Of a DNA stretch of 64,000 bases, positions 53,549 through 62,234 are shown in pieces. Source of the DNA: Brevibacterium linens ATCC 9172 (GTDB taxonomy: Bacteria > Actinomycetota > Actinomycetes > Actinomycetales > Brevibacteriaceae); the NCBI RefSeq assembly GCF_900169165.1, contig NZ_FXYY01000005.1:62001-126000 (forward strand), given 5' to 3'. Both the position numbers and the translations under genes were made by a program. The notes under the pieces were generated by a model. That model made no database searches and had not been told where the DNA came from. It saw only the letters and a program-made list of their open reading frames with translations. Numbering within the stretch: position 1 is the stretch's first letter; each line of letters starts with the position of its first letter.

Positions 53549-54049
53549 TCAGTCGAGCGCGGCGATCTTCGCGACCTGGGCGTTCGTGAGCATGACGAGA
53601 TCCTCGGGGTGGATCTCGATCTCGAGACCGCGACGGCCGGCCGAGACGAACACTGTCGAATGGTCGAGCGCTGTGCGGTCGACGACGACCGGCACGGCAT
53701 GGCGCTGTCCGAACGGAGAGACTCCGCCGACGGGGTAGCCGGTGCGACGTTCGGTCTCGGCCACACCGGACAGCTGGGCCTTCTTCGCTCCGCGCGCGGA
53801 GGCCAGGGCCTTGAGGTCGAGCTGACCGGAGACGGGGACGAGCGCGGTCACGGGCTGCCCGTCGACCTGGATCATCAAGGTCTTGAACACCTGGTCGGAG
53901 CTGACTCCGAGCTTGTCTGCGGCCTCCGAACCGTAACGGCGGGTGGCGGGGTCGTGGTCGAAGCTGCGCAGGCTGTAGTCGATGCCTGCCAGGTTGAGCA
54001 CTCGCACGGCCGGGGTCGCCGCGCTGGAAGTCTTGGATGCAACTGTCAT
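53549..54049 (-). CDS. ybaK: Cys-tRNA(Pro)/Cys-tRNA deacylase YbaK/EbsC-type
   Basis: The 166-aa protein shows the YbaK fold: YGSEAADKLGVSSDQVFKTLMIQVDG, LVPVSGQLDLKALASARGAKKAQLS with the catalytic Lys, GYPVGGVSPFGQRHAVPVVVD, and VFVSAGRRGLEIEIHPEDL. It removes cysteine wrongly attached to tRNA-Pro. Normal length. Its position near tRNA genes may be chance. Confidence 0.88.
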   Translation of the reverse strand: MTVASKTSSAATPAVRVLNLAGIDYSLRSFDHDPATRRYGSEAADKLGVSSDQVFKTLMIQVDGQPVTALVPVSGQLDLKALASARGAKKAQLSGVAETERRTGYPVGGVSPFGQRHAVPVVVDRTALDHSTVFVSAGRRGLEIEIHPEDLVMLTNAQVAKIAALD

Positions 54050-54256
54050 AAGGGGGTAGTGCCTCCTGCCCGCAGGTCAGCGGGGCCAGGAGGCGCAGCT
54101 TTCACGGCTCCGTGTCCCCGCGTCGATACGGACGGAATGTTGTATCGGTGCTGATAGGTACCCGCCCACAATAGGCGAAGTAGGCTTTCGGACGCCAATT
54201 CCCGTAACGTCAAGTGACTCGCCGGTAAGCCCGTCAGCCCCTTCGGCCGGGGACGC

Positions 54257-54604
54257 TCACCCCCACCCGAGCTCGTGGAGCCGGTCGTCATCGAGACCGT
54301 AGAAATGGGCGATCTCATGGACGATGGTGACGACGATCTCCTCGCGCAGGTGATCGACATCCTCGGCGAAGTCGATGAGGTTGTCTCGATAGATGAAGAT
54401 ATTGTCGGGCATCTCGAACCCAGCGATCCCCCGCTCCCCGATCGGTGTGCCCTCATAGAGGCCGAGCAGGTGCCGGTCGCCGTCCTCCGGCCGGTCCTCG
54501 ACGAACAGGGCGACATTGTCCAGCTATTCGGTCACCCCGGTCGGCAGCAGATCCAGGGCTTCGCCGAGGATCGCATCGAACTCCTCTTCACTCAGAGCCT
54601 CCAT
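54257..54604 (-). pseudogene. Zincin-like metallopeptidase-family protein with an internal TAG
   Basis: Frame MEALSEEEFDAILGEALDLL is interrupted at codon 27 by TAG (54524-54526), in GVTE-stop-LDNVALFVED, then continues to HEIAHFYGLDDDRLHELGWG, where HExxHxxGxxD would bind zinc. Total 115 codons. A one-base change of CAG (Gln) to TAG is the simplest origin. The C-terminal 89 codons lack a good internal start except GTG codons, so function is doubtful. Confidence 0.8.
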
Positions 54605-54704
54605 GCCTCCCACTCTAATGGCCCCGATCCCCTCGCCGAGGCGGTCGCACGAAACGTCGAAATGCGCCGTTTCCGCCGTGTGACCGAGGACACCTCTTTT
54701 CGTT

Positions 54705-54734
54705 TTGCATTCCGCGAATCGGGTGGGATAAGCT
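54705..54734 (+). promoter_or_regulatory. Probable promoter of the tRNA cluster
   Basis: TTGCAT (54705-54710), an 18-nt spacer, then TAAGCT (54729-54734), 38 nt before the tRNA-Glu 5' end. Confidence 0.4.
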
Positions 54735-54772
54735 TAACGTCGTTGCCCACGGGGAATCCGAGGACAACCTGG

Positions 54773-54845
<73 letters not shown>

Positions 54846-54882
54846 CGGTGTAGGATCGTAAGGTCTTCCATCACAACAGCAA

Positions 54883-54956
54883 GGCCCTGTGGCGCAGTTG
54901 GTTAGCGCGCCGCCCTGTCACGGCGGAGGTCGCGGGTTCGAGTCCCGTCAGGGTCG
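54883..54956 (+). tRNA. tRNA-Asp (GTC)
   Basis: Acceptor GGCCCTG/CAGGGTC, anticodon stem around CTGTCAC with GTC, T-loop GGTTCGAGTCC. CCA not encoded. Lies 37 nt after tRNA-Glu. Confidence 0.95.
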
Positions 54957-54964
54957 CGGAGCAT

Positions 54965-54988
54965 AAGGCTCTTCTTCGGAAGAGCCTT
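54965..54988 (+). terminator. Rho-independent terminator after tRNA-Asp
   Basis: AAGGCTCTTC / GAAGAGCCTT stem of 10 bp with a TTCG tetraloop, followed by TGTTTCTCTC. Separates tRNA-Phe from the first two tRNAs. Confidence 0.8.
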
Positions 54989-54997
54989 TGTTTCTCT

Positions 54998-55020
54998 CGA
55001 CATACTTGATGAGTATGTCG
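54998..55020. promoter_or_regulatory. Inverted repeat CGACATACT/AGTATGTCG before tRNA-Phe
   Basis: Nine-base perfect arms separated by TGATG, ending 7 nt before the tRNA-Phe gene. It could be an operator, or an attachment-like or processing element. Confidence 0.4.
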
Positions 55021-55027
55021 GCGGCTC

Positions 55028-55103
55028 GGCTCTGTAGCTCAGTTGGTAGAGCGTTCGACTGAAAATCGAAAGGTCACCGGATCGACGCCGGTCGGAGCCA
55101 CCA
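55028..55103 (+). tRNA. tRNA-Phe (GAA)
   Basis: Acceptor GGCTCTG/CGGAGCC, anticodon stem CGACT...AATCG around the GAA anticodon, T-arm GGATCGACGCC. CCA is encoded at 55101-55103. Confidence 0.93.
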
Positions 55104-55107
55104 CACG

Positions 55108-55148
55108 GAAGCCCCGTTTCCCAGTGAAAACTGGGGAAGCGGGGCTTC
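55108..55148 (+). terminator. Long hairpin after tRNA-Phe
   Basis: GAAGCCCCG/CGGGGCTTC forms the outer stem, with an inner CCAGT/ACTGG closed by a GAAA loop. It begins 4 nt after CCA. No T-run follows. Confidence 0.55.
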
Positions 55149-55403
55149 TCCGCGTCTGTGCGCACCTCTTGAAATCCGAATCACCTGGAGTAGGTTGAAG
55201 GTGAGTTCGATGACCCGCCCACGTCGTGGTGGTGCAGGGCGAGAGGAGGGCTGGCTCCCCGGGTCGACAGGCCATTGGCAAACCCGCTCTTGTGTGACCC
55301 ACGGCACACTGATGTACGGTTGAGTAACATTTCGAGAGGTCCGCTTGAGCGGGTTCTGCTCGCGAGGGACAGCACTGACGCCGAACTGCAAGGACGCACA
55401 GAC

Positions 55404-56273
55404 ATGACGCGTGGAACGACGATCGCCGGCAACCGCATCCTCATCACCGGGGCCGGAAGCGGAATCGGCAGACTCATGGCTCTGGACGCGGCGGCCCGCG
55501 GCGCAGCCGAGGCCATCATCTGGGACCTCTCGGACGAACTCGGAGACGCGGTGCGCGCCGAGGTGGAGGCCGCAGGAACCAGGGCCCGATCCTTCACCCT
55601 CAACGTCGGCGATGCCGACCAGGTTGCCGCCATGGCCGAGCAGACCGGTCAGATCGACATCCTCGTCAACTGCGCCGGCATCGTCTCCGGCAAGAAGCTT
55701 CTCGACATGGAGGAACCGGCGGTCCGTCGCCTCTACGACGTCAACACCTTCGCCCTGTACTGGACGACCCAGGCCTTCCTGCCCGGAATGATCGAGCGCG
55801 ACCGCGGCTCCGTGGTCACAATCGCCAGCGCTGCCGGCCTGACCAGAGTCGCTCGACAGACCGACTACTCAGCGAGCAAATGGGCGGCGGTGGGCTTCAC
55901 CGAGTCACTGCGCGGAGAGCTGCGCGCCGACGGCAGCCGGGTCAATACGCTTGCTGTGTGCCCCTTCTATATCAACACCGGCATGTTCAGGGGAGTGCAG
56001 ACGAAATTCCCCCGCCTGCTCCCGATCCTCGAAGAGAACGAAGTGGCCACGCGGGTCCTCGATTCCGTTGAATCCGGTCGTGAGCAGCTGGTCATGCCCT
56101 CGCTTGTCCGCCTGGTTCCGGGTGCCCGTCTCCTGCCGACCCGAGCTTTCGACAAGGTCATGGACTTCCTCGGTGTCAACCAAACGATGGACCACTTCAC
56201 CGGCCGGACCGGGCCGGGCCAGAAGCACAGGTCACCGGACGGAGACGTGCCGGTCTCCGTGGCACGTCACTAA
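55404..56273 (+). CDS. Short-chain dehydrogenase/reductase (retinol-dehydrogenase-like)
   Basis: ATG 55404 (MTRGTTIAGNRILITGAGSG) is chosen because AAGGA lies 9 nt upstream; the longer frame from 55275 is unlikely. The 289-aa protein has ITGAGSGIGR (residues 14-23), LVNCAG, catalytic SAAG and YSASK (Tyr-x-x-x-Lys), then a C-terminal membrane-proximal tail with LVPGARLLPTRAFDKVMDFLG. This matches lipid- or retinol-like SDRs. The substrate is unknown. Confidence 0.82.
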   Translation: MTRGTTIAGNRILITGAGSGIGRLMALDAAARGAAEAIIWDLSDELGDAVRAEVEAAGTRARSFTLNVGDADQVAAMAEQTGQIDILVNCAGIVSGKKLLDMEEPAVRRLYDVNTFALYWTTQAFLPGMIERDRGSVVTIASAAGLTRVARQTDYSASKWAAVGFTESLRGELRADGSRVNTLAVCPFYINTGMFRGVQTKFPRLLPILEENEVATRVLDSVESGREQLVMPSLVRLVPGARLLPTRAFDKVMDFLGVNQTMDHFTGRTGPGQKHRSPDGDVPVSVARH

Positions 56274-56303
56274 GCGGCAGATCCTCGGCCGGGGCCATCG
56301 TCG

Positions 56304-56471
56304 GTGACCGAAAGGACGGTGTTCGTCGACACGACCGGCCACAGCAGCACGGACTTCGCTTTGACGACGGCCGGCAAACTCGATGTCATCTCGGCGGGCC
56401 GAGGTGCCGGAGAGAAGTTTCTGGCGCACTGGGATCGGCAGGAGTGGAAGGACCGCTTTGACCGGAAATGA
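56304..56471 (+). CDS. Possible 55-aa small protein
   Basis: GTG 56304 in a context GGTGACCGAAAGGACGGTG. Translation VTERTVFVDTTGHSSTDFAL... ends KFLAHWDRQEWKDRFDRK. It is in the same frame as the upstream SDR, ten codons past its TAA. No family is recognised, and no clear ribosome site. It could be a real small gene, a pseudogene tail, or chance. Confidence 0.3.
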   Translation: MTERTVFVDTTGHSSTDFALTTAGKLDVISAGRGAGEKFLAHWDRQEWKDRFDRK

Positions 56472-56548
56472 TTCTGTCCCCCATGGCCTGCGGTCCATCA
56501 ACGTGTAAGAATGAGGGGCCGAACCTGATTGCGAGCGAAGGAGAGATC

Positions 56549-57046
56549 ATGAGCGAGTTCGATTCGGAAGCGGCCGACCGACTGGAAGACGACCCCATCC
56601 TCGGCGATCCCGATCTCGCCGAGCCGACAGGAGACGAACTGGACGATCCCGAGCTCGCGGCCGCTGAAGCCGAGGCCGAACAGGTCGACCTCGACTCCGG
56701 CATCGACGACGAGCCCGCCGAGGCTCCCGTCGAGCCCGGTGCCGAAGGGCCGGAAGGCACGGGCATCGAAGGGGCCGACGATGCTCTCGTCGACGACGCC
56801 GGCGGGGACGACGAGAACGAGGCTCCCGGCCTCTCCGACGAGTTCAACACCGATCAGTCGCCTGCAGCCGAGCAGGGAAATCGCGTCGGCGACGAGATGG
56901 TCTCCGACGACGATGACGAATTCGAAGTCGCCGAGCTCGATGGCGACGACCTCAATGTCGATGCCCTGGCCGACGACGGAACCGAAGAGGTCTCGGTGAT
57001 CGATGGAATGCCCGAAGTCATCGACGATTCGTATCAGGAGGACTGA
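56549..57046 (+). CDS. Highly acidic 165-aa protein
   Basis: The ATG follows GCGAAGGAGAG. The sequence is almost entirely Asp, Glu, Ala, Gly and Pro (LEDDPILGDPDLAEPTGDEL, DDDDEFEVAELDGDDL), with very few basic residues, so it is intrinsically disordered and strongly negative. No signal peptide. The family is actinobacterial DUF-like at best; I do not assign a function. It stands between the SDR and a sugar porter. Confidence 0.7.
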   Translation: MSEFDSEAADRLEDDPILGDPDLAEPTGDELDDPELAAAEAEAEQVDLDSGIDDEPAEAPVEPGAEGPEGTGIEGADDALVDDAGGDDENEAPGLSDEFNTDQSPAAEQGNRVGDEMVSDDDDEFEVAELDGDDLNVDALADDGTEEVSVIDGMPEVIDDSYQED

Positions 57047-57110
57047 GCTCCACCCTCTCCGCCTGCGGCAGGCTCCCATGTGTTAGGACTGAAGGGGAAA
57101 GGAGCCGCCC

Positions 57111-58556
57111 ATGCCACCCGGATCCCCGCGCCGGCGATCGACGTCCACCGCAAGCACGAACTTCGAACTCCCCAACGTCGGCACAGGTCGCCCCGTTCAC
57201 CGCCTCGGCATCATCGCCACGGTCGCCACCTTCGGCGGTCTGCTCTTCGGCTATGACACCGGGGTCGTCAACGGGGCCCTCGAACCGCTGAGCGAGGACT
57301 TCGGCCTGACCGCGCTGAGCGAAGGCCTCGTCGTCGCCTCTCTCATGGTCGGCGCCGCCTTCGGTGCGGTCTTCGGCGGTCGAGTCGCCGATGCCTGGGG
57401 CCGGCGGCGCACGATCCTGCTGCTCGCCTGCGTCTTCATCATCGGCACGCTCGGGTGTGTCCTCGCCCCGGGTCCGGAGTTCCTCATCGGCGCCCGCTTC
57501 GTCCTCGGGATCGCCGTCGGGGGCGCCTCGGCGACGGTGCCCGTCTACCTCGGTGAGATCGCTCCGTCGGAGAAGCGCGGCAGCTATGTCACCCGCAATG
57601 AGCTCATGATCGTCGGCGGTCAGCTTGCGGCGTTCGTCATCAACGCCGTGATCTTCAACTTCTTCGGACACGTCGACTCGATCTGGCGTTGGATGCTGCT
57701 GGTTGCCCTGGTGCCAGCGATCGCCCTCCTCGTGGGCATGATCTTCCAGCCCGAGAGCCCGCGCTGGCTGATCTCGCAGGGGCGCACCGAGGAGGCTCTG
57801 GCCGTGCTCAAGCAGGTTCGCTCCCCCGAACGCGCCGAGGCCGAGATCGACGAGGTCACCCACCTCGCAGCCGAGGATGCTAAGGAGGCCACGGGCGGAT
57901 TCTCCGACCTCGGCACCCGGTGGGTGCTGCGACTGGTCATCGTCGGTGCCGGACTCGGCTTCTTCCAGCAGCTGACCGGAATCAACTCGGTCATGTACTA
58001 CGGAACTCAGCTGCTCACGAGCGCGGGCCTGGATTCCGGTGTCGCCATCATCGGCAACATCGCCAACGGCGTGTTCTCCCTGGCAGGCATCTCCTTGGGC
58101 ATGTATCTGCTGAATAAGCTGCCGCGACGGGTCATGTTCCTCACCGGCTATGCCCTCATCGCGGTCTTCCACACGCTCATCGCCCTGACCGCGGTCATCG
58201 TTCCGCCCGGACCGGCACAGGCGTGGACGGTGCTCGCGTTCCTCGTCCTCTTCGTCTTCTCGATGCAGGGAACGGTCGGCCCGCTGACCTGGCTGATGCT
58301 CTCGGAGATCTTCCCGATGAAGATCCGCAGCTTCGCAATGGGCATCTGCGTGTTCGTGCTGTGGATCATGAACGCCATCGTCGCCCAGTTCTTCCCGCCG
58401 CTCATCGAGGCCTTGGGCATGACGGCGACCTTCGGCATGTTCGCCGGCCTCGCCGTGATCGCCTTCGTCTTCCTGGCACTGATGCTGCCGGAGACGAAGG
58501 ACAAGGACCTCGCGGAATTCGAACGCGAATTCAAAGCCGAGTACGGACGCAGATAA
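57111..58556 (+). CDS. Sugar porter-family MFS transporter
   Basis: The ATG follows GAAAGGAGCCGCCC. A 481-aa, 12-helix protein with all sugar-porter marks: GYDTGVVNGAL, GRVADAWGRRRTILL (A-motif), PESPRWLISQGR, QQLTGINSVMYYGTQLL, and C-terminal PETKDKDLAEFERE. It resembles XylE/GLUT-type proton-coupled sugar importers. The substrate is unknown. The Usp gene follows 9 nt later, suggesting co-transcription. Confidence 0.88.
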   Translation: MPPGSPRRRSTSTASTNFELPNVGTGRPVHRLGIIATVATFGGLLFGYDTGVVNGALEPLSEDFGLTALSEGLVVASLMVGAAFGAVFGGRVADAWGRRRTILLLACVFIIGTLGCVLAPGPEFLIGARFVLGIAVGGASATVPVYLGEIAPSEKRGSYVTRNELMIVGGQLAAFVINAVIFNFFGHVDSIWRWMLLVALVPAIALLVGMIFQPESPRWLISQGRTEEALAVLKQVRSPERAEAEIDEVTHLAAEDAKEATGGFSDLGTRWVLRLVIVGAGLGFFQQLTGINSVMYYGTQLLTSAGLDSGVAIIGNIANGVFSLAGISLGMYLLNKLPRRVMFLTGYALIAVFHTLIALTAVIVPPGPAQAWTVLAFLVLFVFSMQGTVGPLTWLMLSEIFPMKIRSFAMGICVFVLWIMNAIVAQFFPPLIEALGMTATFGMFAGLAVIAFVFLALMLPETKDKDLAEFEREFKAEYGRR

Positions 58557-58565
58557 GGAGCCTCC

Positions 58566-58934
58566 ATGTCAGTCGCCGTCGCCGTCACCGACAGTCCCGA
58601 GGGCCGGCTTGCCCTCGAATCGGCCGTCGCCGAGGCGCAGAAGCTCGGTACCGGGCTGCTGCTCATCAACCTCACCCTCCATGACTTCGCCGAGGCGGAG
58701 GCCCCCTCCGGGCTCGAGGTCACCGTCATCAACCGGTCCGGACGCGGGGATCGCGACCCGGTCACCGCTGTCATCGACGAACTGAACGAGCACTCGGAGG
58801 TCGACCGCCTCGTCCTCGGCGTCCGTGCCCGGTCACGCGTGGGCAAGCTGATCCTCGGGTCGGTCGCTCAGCGAATCATTCTGCGCTCCCCCGTCCCTGT
58901 GCTCACCGTCCGCCGGGACGCGACCCGACGCTGA
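58566..58934 (+). CDS. Universal stress protein-family (UspA) domain
   Basis: The ATG follows AAGGAGCCTCC. The 122-aa protein has the N-terminal VAVAVTDSPEGRLALESAVAEA and the C-terminal ATP-site motif GVRARSRVGKLILGSVAQRIILRSPVPVLTV (G-2x-G-9x-G-like). It is slightly short for a Usp. It may sense energy or stress state in step with the sugar porter upstream. mgtE begins 106 nt downstream. Confidence 0.8.
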   Translation: MSVAVAVTDSPEGRLALESAVAEAQKLGTGLLLINLTLHDFAEAEAPSGLEVTVINRSGRGDRDPVTAVIDELNEHSEVDRLVLGVRARSRVGKLILGSVAQRIILRSPVPVLTVRRDATRR

Positions 58935-59040
58935 CTCGGCAGACTCGTGCCACGGCGCAGGTGTCGCCGCGGGGCCCGTCGCCGCTCATCCATGGCTTAG
59001 GCTTGAGGACGGAAGTTCCGTTCGAGGTGAGGGGGCATGC

Positions 59041-60408
59041 GTGGCCAATACGACAGAGGGCACCGAGGCGGCCGACCGACTCGAATCCGCACTCACCGGC
59101 AGAATCGATCCCCACACTCTCGACGAGATCTCCGCTTTGGCCCGGCAGGTGCCGCGCGCTGAGATCGGGCGCCTCGTTCACACCTCGACGCCTCTGCAGT
59201 CGGCCATGCTCTTCCGGGTGCTGACCAAGGCCGAGGCCCTCGACGTCTTCGAGGACCTGCCGCCGGCGTATCAGGCCGAACTCATCGGCAATCTCCGCGA
59301 ACCCGAGGTCGCCGACATCGTCGAGGGCCTCGACCCCGATGACCGAGCCGAGCTGCTCGGCGAACTGCCCGCGAGTGTGGCCAGTCGGCTGATGAAGGGG
59401 CTCACCGCCGACGAACGTGAGATGACCTCGGCAGTGCTGGGCTACCCGAAGTCCGCGATCGGCCGGTACATGTCTCCGGAGGTCCTCGGCATCCACGAGG
59501 ATTGGACGGCGGCCCAGGCGCTGGAGGTCGTCCGTGCCCGCATCGATGGGCCCGAGACCGTCTACCTGCTGCCCGTGGTCGGAGCCGGCCGGGTGCTGCG
59601 GGGCGTGATTTCACTGCGCAACCTCCTCGCCGCCGATGAGGACACGATCGTCGAAGACATGGTCCGCGACTCGATCAGCACCCATGCGCTCAGCGACCGG
59701 GAGGAGGCGGCCCGTGAGTTCCTCTCCCACCGGCTCATCGCGATGCCGGTGACCGACCAGGAGGAACGACTCGTCGGCATCCTCACCATAGATGACGTCC
59801 TCGACATCATCGACGAGGAAGATGCGGAGGACTTTGCTCGCGGTTCAGGTACCGAACCGTTGGATCGCTCCTATCTGTCTTCGACCATCATCCGGCTGGT
59901 CAAGAGCCGCATCGTATGGCTGCTCGTCCTCGCGGTCTCCGCGATCCTCACAGTCCAGGTCCTCGAGGTCTATGAGGACCGGCTCGACCAGGTCGTCATC
60001 CTCGCCCTCTTCATCCCTCTGCTCACCGGTACGGGAGGCAACACCGGCAACCAGGCCGCAACGACCGTGACCCGTGCGCTGGCCGTGGGAGAGGTGAGGA
60101 TCCGCGACCTGGGGAGAGTCATCTGGCGCGAACTGCGCGTCGGGGCGATGCTGGGAGCCGTACTCGGCCTCTTGGGCTTCGTCGTCGCAGGCCTCGTCTA
60201 CGGGTGGGCGATCGGCCTGGTCATCGGACTCACCCTGCTGTCGGTGTGCATCATGGCCGCAACCGTGGGCGGGCTGATGCCGATCATCGCGAAGCGAATC
60301 GGCGCCGACCCGGCGGTGTTCTCCAACCCATTCATCTCCACCTTCTGCGACGCCACCGGCCTGATCATCTACTTCACCATTGCGACGACGGTCCTGGGAC
60401 TGAGCTGA
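59041..60408 (+). CDS. mgtE: Magnesium transporter MgtE
   Basis: GTG 59041 is the start, with GAGGGGG just upstream. An ATG at 59037 is out of frame and would encode a short Arg/Gly-rich peptide. The 455-aa protein has an N-domain of helices (DFEDLPPAYQAELIGNL-like), a CBS pair (about residues 135-260), and five helices with GTGGNTGNQAATTVTRALAVGEV, the MgtE channel signature. The soluble domains close the pore when cytosolic Mg is high. No M-box riboswitch is seen. Confidence 0.92.
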   Translation: MANTTEGTEAADRLESALTGRIDPHTLDEISALARQVPRAEIGRLVHTSTPLQSAMLFRVLTKAEALDVFEDLPPAYQAELIGNLREPEVADIVEGLDPDDRAELLGELPASVASRLMKGLTADEREMTSAVLGYPKSAIGRYMSPEVLGIHEDWTAAQALEVVRARIDGPETVYLLPVVGAGRVLRGVISLRNLLAADEDTIVEDMVRDSISTHALSDREEAAREFLSHRLIAMPVTDQEERLVGILTIDDVLDIIDEEDAEDFARGSGTEPLDRSYLSSTIIRLVKSRIVWLLVLAVSAILTVQVLEVYEDRLDQVVILALFIPLLTGTGGNTGNQAATTVTRALAVGEVRIRDLGRVIWRELRVGAMLGAVLGLLGFVVAGLVYGWAIGLVIGLTLLSVCIMAATVGGLMPIIAKRIGADPAVFSNPFISTFCDATGLIIYFTIATTVLGLS

Positions 60409-60434
60409 GGAATGTCAGTCGCAGGGTGCTCAGC

Positions 60435-62234
60435 TCAGGCGGACCAGGCCGACCACAGCTGGGCATAACGGCCACCAGCGGCGACCAACTCCTCGTGAGT
60501 GCCCTCTTCGACGATCCGTCCATGCGCCATGACGAGAACGCGGTCCGCGGTCTCGGCCTGGCTGAGACGGTGGGCGACGACGAGGGCCCCACGCCCGGCC
60601 ACTGCAGCACGGGCAGAGGCTTCGAGCACGTGAGCGCCGGCGGATCCTGCCTCGGCGCTCGCTTCGTCAAGGATCGCGAAGTCCGGGTCTGCGAGCACCA
60701 GGCGAGCCAACGCGATCGACTGGTCCGCGACCGCGCTCAGGCGAATGCCGCCGTCACCAACCTCGGTATCCAGTCCTGTGGGCAGTTCGCCGACCCAGCC
60801 AGCCCCGACCTTGGTCAACGCCGCAGCGATCTGTTCGTCTGTGGCGTCCGGGACCGGCAGCGCCACATTCTCACGCAGGGTTCCATTGAAGGTGTGAACC
60901 TCCTGCGCGACCATGCTGATGTGTGAGCGCAGCACTGACTCCGGCAGCGCAGTCAGTTCCACTTCCCCCGCCGAGGCGGCCGTGCCCGAATCGAGTCCGG
61001 CCCACCCGCACGAGGGCACAGAGAGGCCCGCCGCGATCCGCGCGAGCGTCGACTTCCCTGCTCCCGTGGTGCCGACGACGGCGACAACTTCGCCCGGCTC
61101 GAGGCGCAGGCTCACACCCTTGAGGACATGATTACTCGACCCGGGATCCTCGTCATAGGTGAACCACAGGTTCTCCAGCATGAGAGCAGGCCGGTTGATG
61201 CAAATCTCGCCCGACCGCCTCGGCGACGTCGATGCCTCGTCAATAACGCCGACCATACGAGTCAGCGAGGCTCCGGCGGATTGGATCTGGTCGAAGAGCC
61301 CGACCAGAGCACCGATGGGATTGAACAGACGGTGGAAGACCAGAGCCGCGGTAGTCACAGCACCGGCCGTGGTCTGGCCGGAGAAGACCAGGACGAATCC
61401 GGCGATGAGGAGCAGGGAGAGGACGACAGCCTCGGCGCGGTTATTGCGTGAGAAGGCGCGAGTGAGGAAACTGAACACTCCGATCGACAGGTCCCGGGCC
61501 TGCCCCGAGGCAGCATCGATGCGGTCCAGCTCCCCCGCCTCGGCGCGGTAGGCACGCAGGGTTCGGGCACCGGTGAGACCGCCGAGGAGGCGTCCGGCAC
61601 GCCTGCCGAACGCGGCGCGCTCCTCCTTGTAGATCGGTTCCGACCTGGGCAGATACCAGCGCAGGGTGAGCCAGTACATCGGCACCGCAACGAGACCCAC
61701 GAGGCCCAGGCGCCAGTCGATCGCGGACAGACCTATGGCAGAGACAATGACGATGAGAAGTGATTCGACGATGAGCGGCAGCACCTGCGCGGCGGCCTCG
61801 CTGATCTTGCGGGAATCATCGGCGACCCTGGAGACCAGATCACCTGTACCTGTGGATTCGACGCGCTGCGATTGCAGGCTCAGTGCGGATTCGACGACCT
61901 GTGTGCGCAGGTCACCGACGATGGGCATCGCGATATGGGCCAGCGCCCACGCCCCGATCCAGGTGCCCAACGCCATGACCACACCGGCGATGGCCACAGC
62001 GATCGCGCACTCGATGACGACGTCTGAACCGGCCCCAGCTGGGAGCACATCAACGAGACGACCGATCGCCCATGGTCCGACAAGCCCGGCACCGGCGTTG
62101 GCGATCCCGGCGAGAACGAGCACGACGAGCCAGCCCCACCGTAAGCGAAGCAACGGGGCCAGATGCGCGAACGAGCGGCGTCTGGAGGCGATCGACAGGG
62201 TGGTCTGGTCGGTCTGCTCGGCAGATGCGCTCAT
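60435..62234 (-). CDS. ABC exporter-type half-transporter, active ATP-site subunit
   Basis: A 599-aa TMD-NBD half transporter. Six helices occupy residues about 35-320. Walker [11 protein letters not shown] and Walker B with catalytic Glu ([10 protein letters not shown]) are intact, and the His switch is in LVVAHRLS. The signature is degenerate: LSAVADQ in place of LSGGQ. The partner's LSGGQ must complete the active site. The start overlaps the upstream half's stop by ATGA. An iron box precedes the pair, suggesting siderophore or metallophore transport. Confidence 0.85.
   Translation of the reverse strand: MSASAEQTDQTTLSIASRRRSFAHLAPLLRLRWGWLVVLVLAGIANAGAGLVGPWAIGRLVDVLPAGAGSDVVIECAIAVAIAGVVMALGTWIGAWALAHIAMPIVGDLRTQVVESALSLQSQRVESTGTGDLVSRVADDSRKISEAAAQVLPLIVESLLIVIVSAIGLSAIDWRLGLVGLVAVPMYWLTLRWYLPRSEPIYKEERAAFGRRAGRLLGGLTGARTLRAYRAEAGELDRIDAASGQARDLSIGVFSFLTRAFSRNNRAEAVVLSLLLIAGFVLVFSGQTTAGAVTTAALVFHRLFNPIGALVGLFDQIQSAGASLTRMVGVIDEASTSPRRSGEICINRPALMLENLWFTYDEDPGSSNHVLKGVSLRLEPGEVVAVVGTTGAGKSTLARIAAGLSVPSCGWAGLDSGTAASAGEVELTALPESVLRSHISMVAQEVHTFNGTLRENVALPVPDATDEQIAAALTKVGAGWVGELPTGLDTEVGDGGIRLSAVADQSIALARLVLADPDFAILDEASAEAGSAGAHVLEASARAAVAGRGALVVAHRLSQAETADRVLVMAHGRIVEEGTHEELVAAGGRYAQLWSAWSA

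Noticed and set aside
7474-54526. TAG recoded as an amino acid in this genome
   Set aside because: PrpF and other normal genes end in TAG, no suppressor tRNA is visible, and two other genes are broken by frameshifts and one by TAA. Decay or error is simpler.
58935-59040. Mg-sensing M-box riboswitch upstream of mgtE
   Set aside because: Only 106 nt are available and no M-box core pattern can be drawn.
59037-59100. ATG 59037 as the mgtE start
   Set aside because: Wrong frame; it would give a short Arg/Gly-rich peptide.
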